Of a stretch of DNA of 64,000 nucleotides, positions 12,509 to 22,009 are shown piece after piece. The notes under the pieces were generated by a model. It was not told the origin of the DNA. It saw nothing but the letters and a program-made list of their open reading frames with translations, and ran no database searches. The DNA comes from Rhizopus arrhizus. Lineage: Eukaryota > Mucoromycota > Mucoromycetes > Mucorales > Rhizopodaceae. Position 1 is the first letter of the stretch. Each line of letters begins with the position of its first letter. The position numbers and the translations under genes were made by a program. The stretch is taken from the NCBI GenBank assembly GCA_024220505.1, contig JAKZZE010000026.1, forward strand, positions 62,001 to 126,000. Direction: 5' to 3'.

Positions 12509-14185
12509 ATGGAACAGTTACCAGCTAACATAATTCTTACCATCTTAAATTTATTACCAAACCAATCTTCCAAATTTTCTTTTGCTTCAGCCACAAAGCA
12601 AAATTGGAGGATTTGTTCTGCTCCCGCAAGCCAAGAATTCAAGCTTAACAAAAGAATAACTGCATTAGAACTATGCAAATGTAGATATTTAATCATTCGA
12701 AATCAATTTTACAACCTTGACTATCTTCAGTTTGTTATAAGAAACGCGCCAAATTTAAGCTCAGTAAAACTTGAAGAAAGAGAAATGTGCACCAGAGAGT
12801 TTATAATTCATTTGATTGCTGGCTGCTATAGTAAAAAAGTTCAATTTGTTGTACCTTTTAGATACCAGAAATCTTTCGAAAGTGTTGTACAGTACTTAAA
12901 AGCGACGAATATTTCAGTTCAAGGATATGGTAAAGAGATAGAAGAAAGAAAAGAAGAGGAAGAGTTAGAAGAAGGAGAGGAAGAGTTAGAAGAAGTAGAG
13001 GAAAAGTTAGAAGAAGGAGAGGAAAAGTTAGAAGAAGGAGAGGAAAAGTTAGAAGAAGGAGAGGAAGATGCAAAAGAAGAAGAAGAAACTGATATAAGTA
13101 AAATGAAGACTCCTGAGCATATACAAAGGCAGCTAGAAATCATCAAAAGGGATTTAAAACTTGATTACTACAAAAACAGCAAGGGTATGGCGATTATGAA
13201 AAATAATCTTGGCCATATTCTTGCTTGTTCAGTCAACAGGTTTTTTGAAACTACTAAGTAACAAGAGTTGAAACTTAAATATCAGAATGATACTCTCACA
13301 AGAGAGAGCAACGATTTGAATGCTGATGATGCAACACGTTTAGTTAACAAATACTGCCCACAGTATGTTGAGTCTGTTTTAATATTAGCCAACCACTGGT
13401 TTCTTGTTACAAGCTTTTCTTCCTTCATACACAACAATCCCAAAGTTGATGACTGTGCCGACAAGTCAATTATTCGTTATCAAAGTAATCCTATTGCATT
13501 TATTCGACGAAAGTCTCAATATGGCAAGGATTACTTTGAGCTAACCATCCGATTTGGGTACGTTGAACTGGTTGTGACAAGTGGTTTCTTCGGCTCAGTT
13601 GACGGAAAATTTTATACTGCTTTCCTTGGCTCCTCGATACATAATCTTCCTGAGTTGATCACTACCAACTTCAATACGACCTCAACAAGTATGATTTTTG
13701 TTTCTGTTCAACAAAAGCATTATATACTCAGGAACAGAATCATGAACCAGTACTTAAAGTTGCATTCAGTAAACAGGTGGGGCCACTATAGCAAGAAGTT
13801 TGAAGAGCAAGAGTTTACTCCTGGGAACCCTCTCTCATTTCGAAGTGACAATGTGATGTACAACGCTGCTTCGTTTATAATCAGGTCATATGCCTATAGG
13901 AACATTGAATTGACAGCCATGTATACTCTTGTTCTTCAAATCTTGAATATAGATGATTCTTCTCTTACTTCAACAAATAAGCTTATAAAGAAAAAGTTGT
14001 TTGAGTTGAGGGATCATAGACACCATGCATTCAGCGTATTGCCAAAAGCACAACTGAAGGATGAGTTGATTACAATATACAACAAATCACTCGCCAATGG
14101 TCTAAAAACCTACAATATCAATGGGATAAAAAAGCAAAATAAGAAGTATTTGCTCAATATTGATCAATTTAATGATGCTGAATAA
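12509..14185 (+). CDS. F-box-like protein of unknown function, probably two exons
   Basis: The start at 12509 follows a pyrimidine-rich leader. Residues about 1-45 (LPANIILTILNLLP through KQNWR) look like an F-box, which in known proteins binds Skp1 in SCF ubiquitin ligases. An acidic Glu-rich repeat region follows at about residues 145-195. The first frame stops at TAA 13259-13261, but the same frame resumes at once for another 300 codons to 14185. A 45-nt intron with GTAACA donor (13258) and AAG acceptor (13302) would remove the stop and keep phase, giving 543 aa; a true nonsense mutation or stop readthrough are alternatives. The C-terminal half has no recognised domain. A second copy at 53.8-58.15 kb keeps the same stop and flanking bases. 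The F-box call is moderate. Confidence 0.6.
12955..13075 (+). repeat. 21-bp coding minisatellite (acidic LEEGEEK units)
   Basis: About five copies of a 21-bp unit encode L-E-E-G/V-E-E-K/E inside the F-box-like gene. The duplicated locus at 54.7 and 57.2 kb has only one or two units, so the array changes length in frame. Confidence 0.85.
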
Positions 14186-14231
14186 AAACATATTACAATA
14201 ATTAGTATAGTTTATTATATAACAGTTCATC

Positions 14232-14435
14232 TCAAAGCATAACTATCACAATAAAGATAAGCAAAAACACAACAAGTATCATGCATGTAATCGTTTTGAT
14301 AAACTGCACGCTTTGTAAATTGGTAGTTAAATATGATGGACTATTGTCTTCAAGAAAACGACTGCTGCAATACAGGCCTATTTCCTTACCACTATCGTTC
14401 TGTGAACATGTAACTTGTTTTTTATATGATTCCAT
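14232..14435 (-). CDS. Small tail-anchored-like protein, 67 aa (hypothetical)
   Basis: Opposite strand, convergent to and 46 bp beyond the F-box-like gene. The first 45 residues are polar with four Cys; the last 20 (TITCMILVVFLLIFIVIVML) form a membrane segment that ends at the C-terminus, as in tail-anchored proteins. It has an ATG start. No homologue was recognised, and in AT-rich DNA such an ORF can arise by chance. Confidence 0.35.
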   Translation of the reverse strand: MESYKKQVTCSQNDSGKEIGLYCSSRFLEDNSPSYLTTNLQSVQFIKTITCMILVVFLLIFIVIVML

Positions 14436-14536
14436 CTATGACTAAACAAAAAGAGACCTGTTAGAAGAGAATCTCTCTCTCTATTTTAGAGAAAGCAGTC
14501 GTTTAGAGAACTATTGGAGATACTCTTAATTACATT

Positions 14537-14707
14537 ATGAGTATGATCGCTGACATATACAAAAGCTTTCAAATGTCCGAGGTGGAAGACAATAGAAATT
14601 TCCTTCATGTGAAGGGTGCCCAGGACTGGGACTTCTACAATTATTTCACGTCAACACATAGTGACATGAACAAGTTTAAAAGTTTCAGCCTTATAAAGAC
14701 AGATTAA
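14537..14707 (+). CDS. Small hypothetical ORF, 56 aa
   Basis: Opens with ATG AGT ATG and runs to TAA. The composition is balanced (Asp, Phe, Asn, Lys) and unlike the low-complexity ORFs around it, which gives slight support for present or former coding. It may be a remnant 5' exon of a longer gene. No domain seen. Confidence 0.3.
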   Translation: MSMIADIYKSFQMSEVEDNRNFLHVKGAQDWDFYNYFTSTHSDMNKFKSFSLIKTD

Positions 14708-14803
14708 TCGAGCGATCTTCTTTGAATCGCCTAGTCTGATGTTCCATGCGAAGTCAACTAACATGCTCTAAGACTAAAGAAAGATACTGTAAAGTATTGT
14801 CTT

Positions 14804-14923
14804 TTAAATCGACCCTTGATTTACTGACATGAGCACAATTACTGTATAGCCTAACAAAGCAATGATGAAGGCAAAAAAGGCAAAAAGGACGTTAAAAAGT
14901 CTAATCAATAGCCAAGGAGCCAT
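14804..14923 (-). CDS. Small single-pass membrane peptide, 39 aa (hypothetical)
   Basis: ATG-initiated; residues 3-33 form one long hydrophobic helix (VLFAFFAFIIALLGYTVIVL) flanked by short polar ends. It is too short for homology judgement by eye and could be fortuitous; it is noted because it sits close to another small membrane ORF at 14232-14435. Confidence 0.25.
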   Translation of the reverse strand: MAPWLLIRLFNVLFAFFAFIIALLGYTVIVLMSVNQGSI

Positions 14924-15021
14924 TATCTACAGTAACTACGCCATAATTGGAAACATACATATAAATAATATTATAATTAGATAGCGATTGCTTTTCACTA
15001 TACACAGAACTTTAACAATTG

Positions 15022-15022
<1 letters not shown>

Positions 15023-15061
<39 letters not shown>

Positions 15062-15863
15062 ACCATACCTAGTTTACAATCATGGTCCCTATATCTCCTA
15101 ATATAAGCCTGATCGTAGGATATTACTTTTAAATAGACAGAAATTACCTTGGACTGATTTTGCACTCTATCCATATAACCTATATGCCATTTAGTATCTA
15201 ATACGTCTGTAGTTTCCTCTTATCCATCAAAGTAAGCTATCATACAGTGTTATCTTGGACCTTCTTTTGTACTAATCAAGATGATGGAGAAGTAAATAAT
15301 CATAAACTGATATATACACTGATTATAATTATATCATCTTGTAAGTTGTTTCCTTTTTGCTCCATTAATTTATTGACTTGATAATGTTTGCTGAATCTGT
15401 TGATTAGCAAAAGGATAAATAAAAATATCTAACTTACAATGCTTATAAATCCTATATTGACAGATTTATTGATGTTTATAAGAAATATAAAAGAGAAAAG
15501 AGAAAAGAGAAAGAAAAAGAACAAAAGAAGCAAACAGAAAGAACAAGGAACAATGAAATACGATCGACAACAATGCGACTGCTGTGTGACTTTGATTTCA
15601 CTTTCCGCATTTTGTGTGGTGGTTTGTGTCACTGAGAGAGCCTTTTGTGATGAGGAAGCCTTTTCTTTTCTTTTTTTTTTATTCTTTGCTTATCCTTTAT
15701 ACTTTCCATCTCAAATCAGCTTTAATATTTGCTATACACAGGCATTTTACTGGTAAATTCAGACCTTGTAGACAAAACAAGTACCAAGAGCTGCTAGAGT
15801 TATAATAAATTGCTATCATGAAGGATAGACTCTCACTTATTGTAGCTTAGCATCCCATGCTTA
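15023..15863 (-). repeat. Left arm of an identical 806-bp inverted repeat (R1-related), with T35 outer end
   Basis: 15058-15863 is the reverse complement of 19249-20054, with equal length and no difference found by eye. The arm is bounded outside by T35 (15023-15057), which is a poly(A) tail in the sense direction of R1. The R1 block for the exon-like GATAAGAGGAAACTACAGAC is included. Frames inside (for example 15439-15756) are mirrored in the other arm and are not taken as genes. Confidence 0.93.
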
Positions 15864-15899
15864 GATCAGTAATAAAAGCAAAGAAAGATTGAAATAAAA

Positions 15900-16720
15900 T
15901 GATATAAAGATAATCTTCAGGAATGCTGCATTTCCTAACATGTTATTATTGGCGCATCAACAGTATTATCAAGAATAGCGCATTTGTTAGAGTTCCATCT
16001 ATAACCGAGTGTAAGACTATGCTCTTCACATATCTGTAAAAGATCAGCCGTCTGTTATTTATTCACGGTAAGACAAAATAGTCAGCATATAGTAGGCAAT
16101 TCATCAAATAGACCAATTGTAACAGGGAAAATCATCAGTCAAAGGTTGAGGGCGAAGTATTTGCGGTAATTGATTGATATAGATGAAGTACAATAGAGGC
16201 AATAATGTGGAATCTTGAAGAGCTCCAGTGGATGGTTGAAATCGATAAAAGGTAGCGTTCTAGAGGAGAATCTTAATTTGTACATCATTGAAAAGATTTT
16301 GTAAAAGGTTAATAAGCGGTGTGGTAGTAATAGGCTGCAAAACACACCAGATGCCACAGTGATTAACTGTATCGTAAGCAGATTTAATGTAAAGAAAAGC
16401 AAGAACAAAGGAAATATGGTGATGCCGTCAAAGAATGTTACAAGTCTCAGCCAAACACAGTGCTTGATTAGATGTTCCTCGAGCTTCACGGAAACCATCT
16501 TGAGGTAGATCTAAGCTAAGGCTTTGAATTGAGATGAAAGAATGAAGATAGCGTTCGAGAAGCTTCCGAAACCCAGATGTTAAGCTGAGAGGTCTGTAGG
16601 ATTATCGTATGCACTTTTGTTTTGTAAATGCGAACAATTTGAACAATTCATAAGTTGCTTGATGTATATGAGAATTTCCAACAAAGACAAAAAAGATAGA
16701 GAAGAATAGGTGCAAGCTGA
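15900..16720 (-). pseudogene. Decayed LINE reverse transcriptase fragment
   Basis: Read on the minus strand and allowing frameshifts, LINE RT blocks appear in order: SYRPLSLTSGFRKLLER (about 16600), GFREARGTSNQALCLAE (about 16495-16440), LYIKSAYDTVNH (16360-16390), a TGALQDSTL block where functional RTs have GVLQGSxLSP (about 16230-16205), and LTDDF where YADD is expected (about 16140). The catalytic Asp preceding IKSAYD is Tyr, and several stops interrupt the frame. It is a dead remnant of an L1/Tad-type non-LTR element, lying in the spacer between the 806-bp inverted repeats. Confidence 0.75.
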
Positions 16721-17146
16721 TCCTGAAGTGGCTATAGCATCTCTTGACGGATACGATCAAAGTGGAAAAAAGCCCATGATGGATAATTACATTATAACTC
16801 AAGATCAATACAATAAACTAGATACCAACGACTGTATTGTCGTATTTTCCTTATTAAATACTTAAATATCGTGTGGGATTACTCAAGGTCTTCATGTTAT
16901 ATAGTCATCACTACATACAAACAACTTTAGTGATTCACATTGTGTAACTTCGGTTCCTCAATTATCAATTTATAAAACAAGACATAGTTTGTGTTTAATG
17001 GGCTTTCTCTCTTGTCTTCACTCAATAAAGAGGTTAAAGAGACTTATTGATTATCAAGTTTCCTTTTCTATTTTATTCTCACTTTTAGTTGACTACAAAT
17101 TACACGCCAATGTCACCTTTATAATTGATTTTCCTTCAGTTTTTTT

Positions 17147-18046
17147 TTGGGAAGAATTTGCCAGTTCTTTGCGAACAATAAGTCAAATCAAGTAATGGTG
17201 AAAGCATATAGAAATATCAGCCTTTGCCTTTATAAATCTGCCCATATCCAGAACTTACTAAATGCAGCGATGACCTATGCAAGAGATGTTAAAAAGAATT
17301 TGAAAAGCCTACCAAACAATCACAATTTAAATATAAATACAGATATCACAGCAGATACAGTTTGGTAAGAGAAAGCATAATTACACTTTGACTAATTTCA
17401 ATCCAAACGTACGTATTCTCCAAGCTTTTTTTTTATCCAGGGCAAAACTATGAAAGAATTTCTCAAAGAAAAATACAGAATACATGGTAATTTAGCTAAA
17501 ATAAAAACAACTGTTCAAAACCCAATCAATGAGGTGAAATATGACTCACAGGACACCAACATTGGTATAGAAGACCTCTGACAAAACCCGTCTGATCGTT
17601 CGACCATCACTGATAACAACACGCCTGAAGATTATTCGCCTGATTTCTATCGACGCTTATTCGACATTCGAGCCTCAAGTAATAATGATCATTTTGTTGT
17701 GGAAAATATTGACATTTCCAAACAGTTTTACGATTTTTAAGTGCATGTCATTGCTCATTCAATGTCTGGAAAATTGGAGATAGAATCTCATGTACACTAC
17801 CTTCTGTAATATGAGACTCCATCCAGTTACATCTTGCCTTTGCTTACAAGAAGCTCTCTTTCATATTCGATAGGTCATTGTCATCCATTTTTATTACCCA
17901 AGAAAAAACAAAAGCCACCCAAACACGATCAACTCTTTACCATACGAATCCTTGAACAAAAATATCCGAAAACGACACCAATTATGGCACATGAACCAAA
18001 CGTTTTCAAACAAGCTCATGATGAGGAGCTGATGGAATTATCATAG
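17147..18046 (+). pseudogene. Unrecognised broken gene or element fragment
   Basis: A 73-codon frame (17147-17368) runs into a GTAAGA donor. About 70 bp later, after TTTATCCAG, a second frame stays open from about 17449 to 18046 except for stops at 17579, 17738 and 17808. Amino-acid composition is normal over about 270 codons (for example DYSPDFYRRLFDIR and HEPNVFKQAHDEEL), so this was once coding. The last block faintly recalls the segment before the RT of fungal Copia-type elements, but that is a weak impression and no family is asserted. Confidence 0.5.
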
Positions 18047-19248
18047 GTAAAGATACGAAATGTCAGTGCAATACCAGTCAGTCATTCACTGCTCTTCTTC
18101 CCCTGTTAGAGTTTATACAATGAATCTATGAATCGTGTGGAGGCGTTTTCGTCTGTTGTTTTAATGATAAGAGCGAGTTCGGATCAATTGGATAGCAAGA
18201 TAACGTTTTCTATTTCTCAAATGTAAGGCTTTTAGAAGCTCGTCTTTGAACAGCATACTTTGCAAGAATCTAATCTCTTAGCATTGACTCGATTAGTTTC
18301 CAGTCTTTTCCTATGGAAACCGTTATGAATCCCCTCAATAAAGTAGAATTCATCACTAGATATTCGTTTCTTATGGTGACCAGCTAAAAAGTGGCATCCG
18401 AACAAAATACTCCTACACACACCAAAAAAAAAGAGGTATACAAGCCATTTGGAATGAAATGCAATTAACAGTAATAGAAAATAAAAGTTGCGTTCTTTTC
18501 CAAATAATACTAGTAATATACCACATCCGATTTCCAAGGGAATGATCAAGTGTATCTAGGTAGCCTTGAACAATCATTTGCAACTAAATTTGTCCATGAT
18601 GCTATGCAAGTTGAGGTTACAAGCAGTCATCAAGTTATTTTCGCGCAATTCAAATTGGGATGCAGCTCCTCCACAGCCATAGAGAGCTTAGTGACAATTC
18701 TGGAAGTATAATATATAAATGTTTCCAAAATTATTAAAGAGCTTTTTCTTCCATGTATTTAATTAAAGATACTGTTATATGTCTGAAATTGACCACACTT
18801 GAGATTATATGAAATCATTATGAAGATACCAGATTGACTATGGTCAATCTCTTCCCATAAGCAGATAATTACTTATGATGTACATTATATTGGCCGAGCA
18901 TCTCAACAGATAGTTTCATATTGTATAAGCAACGTGCATTGCTTCTCCAAAGAGTCATAATCTATGTTTCATACATTATAACATGCATGTTCTTCATTCA
19001 TATACAGTACTGTATTTGTAAAATTTGGTAAGTTGATTATTACCCAGAGTTCGATTTACACCTTTTAAGGCAATGAGCATTTTTGTGAGTGCTTTGCTTG
19101 AACATAATCCTATAGTTTGATATACTTTGAGCACCAAGTATAAAAAGAGACAAGCTGTATCTCTGTTTTTAGAGAAAGAGACCATGAAATGTGAATGTAT
19201 CTCTAATAATTATCGCTTCCTTATCAATACTATCAAGGCCCTAGATTG
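18047..19248. other. Inverted-repeat spacer, no gene seen
   Basis: About 1.2 kb of sequence with only short frames on both strands. The first 300 bp may continue the broken gene upstream; otherwise nothing is recognised. Confidence 0.5.
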
Positions 19249-20050
19249 TAAGCATGGGATGCTAAGCTACAATAAGTGAGAGTCTATCCTTCATGATAGC
19301 AATTTATTATAACTCTAGCAGCTCTTGGTACTTGTTTTGTCTACAAGGTCTGAATTTACCAGTAAAATGCCTGTGTATAGCAAATATTAAAGCTGATTTG
19401 AGATGGAAAGTATAAAGGATAAGCAAAGAATAAAAAAAAAAGAAAAGAAAAGGCTTCCTCATCACAAAAGGCTCTCTCAGTGACACAAACCACCACACAA
19501 AATGCGGAAAGTGAAATCAAAGTCACACAGCAGTCGCATTGTTGTCGATCGTATTTCATTGTTCCTTGTTCTTTCTGTTTGCTTCTTTTGTTCTTTTTCT
19601 TTCTCTTTTCTCTTTTCTCTTTTATATTTCTTATAAACATCAATAAATCTGTCAATATAGGATTTATAAGCATTGTAAGTTAGATATTTTTATTTATCCT
19701 TTTGCTAATCAACAGATTCAGCAAACATTATCAAGTCAATAAATTAATGGAGCAAAAAGGAAACAACTTACAAGATGATATAATTATAATCAGTGTATAT
19801 ATCAGTTTATGATTATTTACTTCTCCATCATCTTGATTAGTACAAAAGAAGGTCCAAGATAACACTGTATGATAGCTTACTTTGATGGATAAGAGGAAAC
19901 TACAGACGTATTAGATACTAAATGGCATATAGGTTATATGGATAGAGTGCAAAATCAGTCCAAGGTAATTTCTGTCTATTTAAAAGTAATATCCTACGAT
20001 CAGGCTTATATTAGGAGATATAGGGACCATGATTGTAAACTAGGTATGGT

Positions 20051-20081
<31 letters not shown>
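19249..20081 (+). repeat. Right arm of the identical 806-bp inverted repeat, with A27 outer end
   Basis: Mirror of 15023-15863. On this side R1 similarity continues past the A-tract to about 20200 (GGATCAACAAGATG, GTTGAATAGAGGATTC), as in R1 copies at 39053 and 8709. So this arm sits in R1 context and the left arm looks like the derived copy. Confidence 0.93.
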
Positions 20082-20259
20082 GAAAAAAGAAAAAAAAGGA
20101 AAAGGATCAACAAGATGATGAAGATCGTTGAATAGAGGATTCAATGGAAGCTAATTACCCAATGGCACATCCAAGGTTTCAAAAGTAGAGCAAAGCCAAA
20201 TCTATTGTCTAGTGATCAACGCACAATTTATCATCTTCTCTATAGTGTAGCTGAACCCA

Positions 20260-21320
20260 TTTATTCATCACTTCACAGGTAATTTCCCATGTATACGATA
20301 TATGCATTAAATTGTTTTTGTAAGAAAGCTGATTAAATAAATCTAAGGCTATTATTAGTGTGGATTGACTGCATATCTGTTAGGCCTACTACGGATATTA
20401 TGGATACTGCAGATCAAGCATTGGATCCTTTGCTAGTATTTTATCAGAAACGATCATATATGAAAGGATGGGGACATGAGAATACTTGTTTCAAGGTTTG
20501 ATTAGAGAGCCTATTCTGAACTCATAGTAAGATGATAGGAAAAATAAAAAGAAAAATGATGATTTCTATTAATAAAAGGTATACATATTAGTTTCATCTG
20601 ACTATATCCTTTTTATTACTCAACACTATATTTTATCATAACCCCTTTTATGGTGGTCATGTTTATACGATGTATCGTTGCTATTTTTGTTTTTCTTTAC
20701 AAAACAAACAGATGATGAAATATGAATAGAACAAAGAAGAATAAAAGTTTGCTTACTTCAATGCAAATACAAAGACCTATATAAACTGCGTTTATATCCA
20801 ACTAAGCTTATGTATAGATAGCTCACCTTATTATCAGCATGGTAGGTGATGATATCTCTATTATATATGAATTCTTTTAACATCAGCCTAGCTAATTTAC
20901 AATTAATGTATGATCGCAATTAGCTGTTAAATATTCATAATACACAACATTCCTATTGACTGATGCAAGTAAGTTTGTATATTCGTAAATAAACCTTTAT
21001 CTATTAGTATATTGGATCTAGTTCTTGTGTAGCATGTCTAGGTTTATATATATATACATAACTGTGAGAAAGAGAGGAGTACATGTTCTATATCACTAAA
21101 AAGGTTATCCTTCAATATAGACTCATATGCTTTCTCTTGTGTAATAAGACATAAAGGACATTAGATGGTCTTCTTTATCTCTTGATTTCCTTTTTTAGGC
21201 AGTGTTCATTTTTCTTACTTTTATGAATGAACAAAGTTACAATAGAGACGTATTTATTTATTGCATATTATTGTATTTAAAGTAATAATAATAAAGAAAT
21301 AAACATAATGTTTCAAAAAA
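20260..21320. other. Intergenic AT-rich sequence
   Basis: Only short, low-complexity frames. No gene or known element is recognised on either strand. Confidence 0.5.
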
Positions 21321-21328
21321 AATTATTT

Positions 21329-21601
21329 TTATTTATTATAATAGATATTTGAGCAAAATATGCTTTTATTTAAAAAGGAAAAAAAAAAGAGGGAATAAAT
21401 ATTTACCTTGAAGAACAAATATCCAAATTTCATGAGGAACGCGTCATTCTTGCCACCAACACCCCCTATCAATCTAGTATGAGACATAATGTAGATAAAA
21501 AAAATAGCCATAAACCTTATAAAGAGATTACGTCCCTTAAAGTTATATACACCAGAAAGCCATGAGAACAAAGAGAGAATCGTACATTTTTTGGTTCTCA
21601 A
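21329..21601 (-). other. Possible first exon or decayed frame behind a conserved motif
   Basis: A minus-strand frame with a hydrophobic middle reaches GGCAAGAATGACGCG and then FGYLFFK followed by a GTAAAT donor-like site, 30-50 bp downstream of the motif described at 21610-21662. It may be a spliced exon of an unknown gene. No partner exon was found. Confidence 0.25.
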
Positions 21602-21609
21602 AGCTTTTT

Positions 21610-21662
21610 AGACTTTGATTAACAGGATCAACCACGCGAAGGTAAAAGTACATTTGATCCCA
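21610..21662 (-). repeat. Dispersed ~45-bp motif, copy on minus strand
   Basis: Reads on the minus strand TTGGGATCAAATGTACTTTT, then ACCTTCGCGTGGTTGATCCT and GTTAAT. Related copies are at 11585-11640 and 33015-33070 (+). See findings. Confidence 0.6.
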
Positions 21663-21954
21663 ACCTGGTCTTGTTGCAGGCGAAAAACCTGAAAAAAAAA
21701 TGGCTTAAAAAAAAACACAAAAGAGACCACCCAGGAGCCATACCCAAAAGACCATGGAACAGAAAAGAGCCATAACCAGTGCACCCGACCAGAACCATTA
21801 TTATTTTTCTTTGTTTTTTCTTTTCTTCTTTGATAAGGAGGAAAAAAAAAAAGAAAAGTAATAGAAAAATGGAAATGACTTTTTATAGCTTAAATTTCTT
21901 ATCTTCAAATTCCTTGGTTACTTTTGTTTATTTACTTGGAATTCTTTTTTTTTT

Positions 21955-21956
<2 letters not shown>

Positions 21957-22005
<49 letters not shown>
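21957..22005 (+). repeat. T49 homopolymer
   Basis: 49 T after a shorter T-run broken by one A, i.e. poly(A) on the minus strand. Likely a retroposition tail or slippage tract. Confidence 0.9.

Positions 22006-22009
<4 letters not shown>

Noticed and set aside
12858..13146. Leu- and Ser-rich minus-strand ORFs
   Set aside because: Shadows of the acidic repeat in the F-box-like gene.
15439..15756. 105-aa ORF duplicated at 19356-19673
   Set aside because: Identity comes from the whole 806-bp inverted repeat being identical; composition is low-complexity Lys/Phe-rich and shadow frames are equally long.
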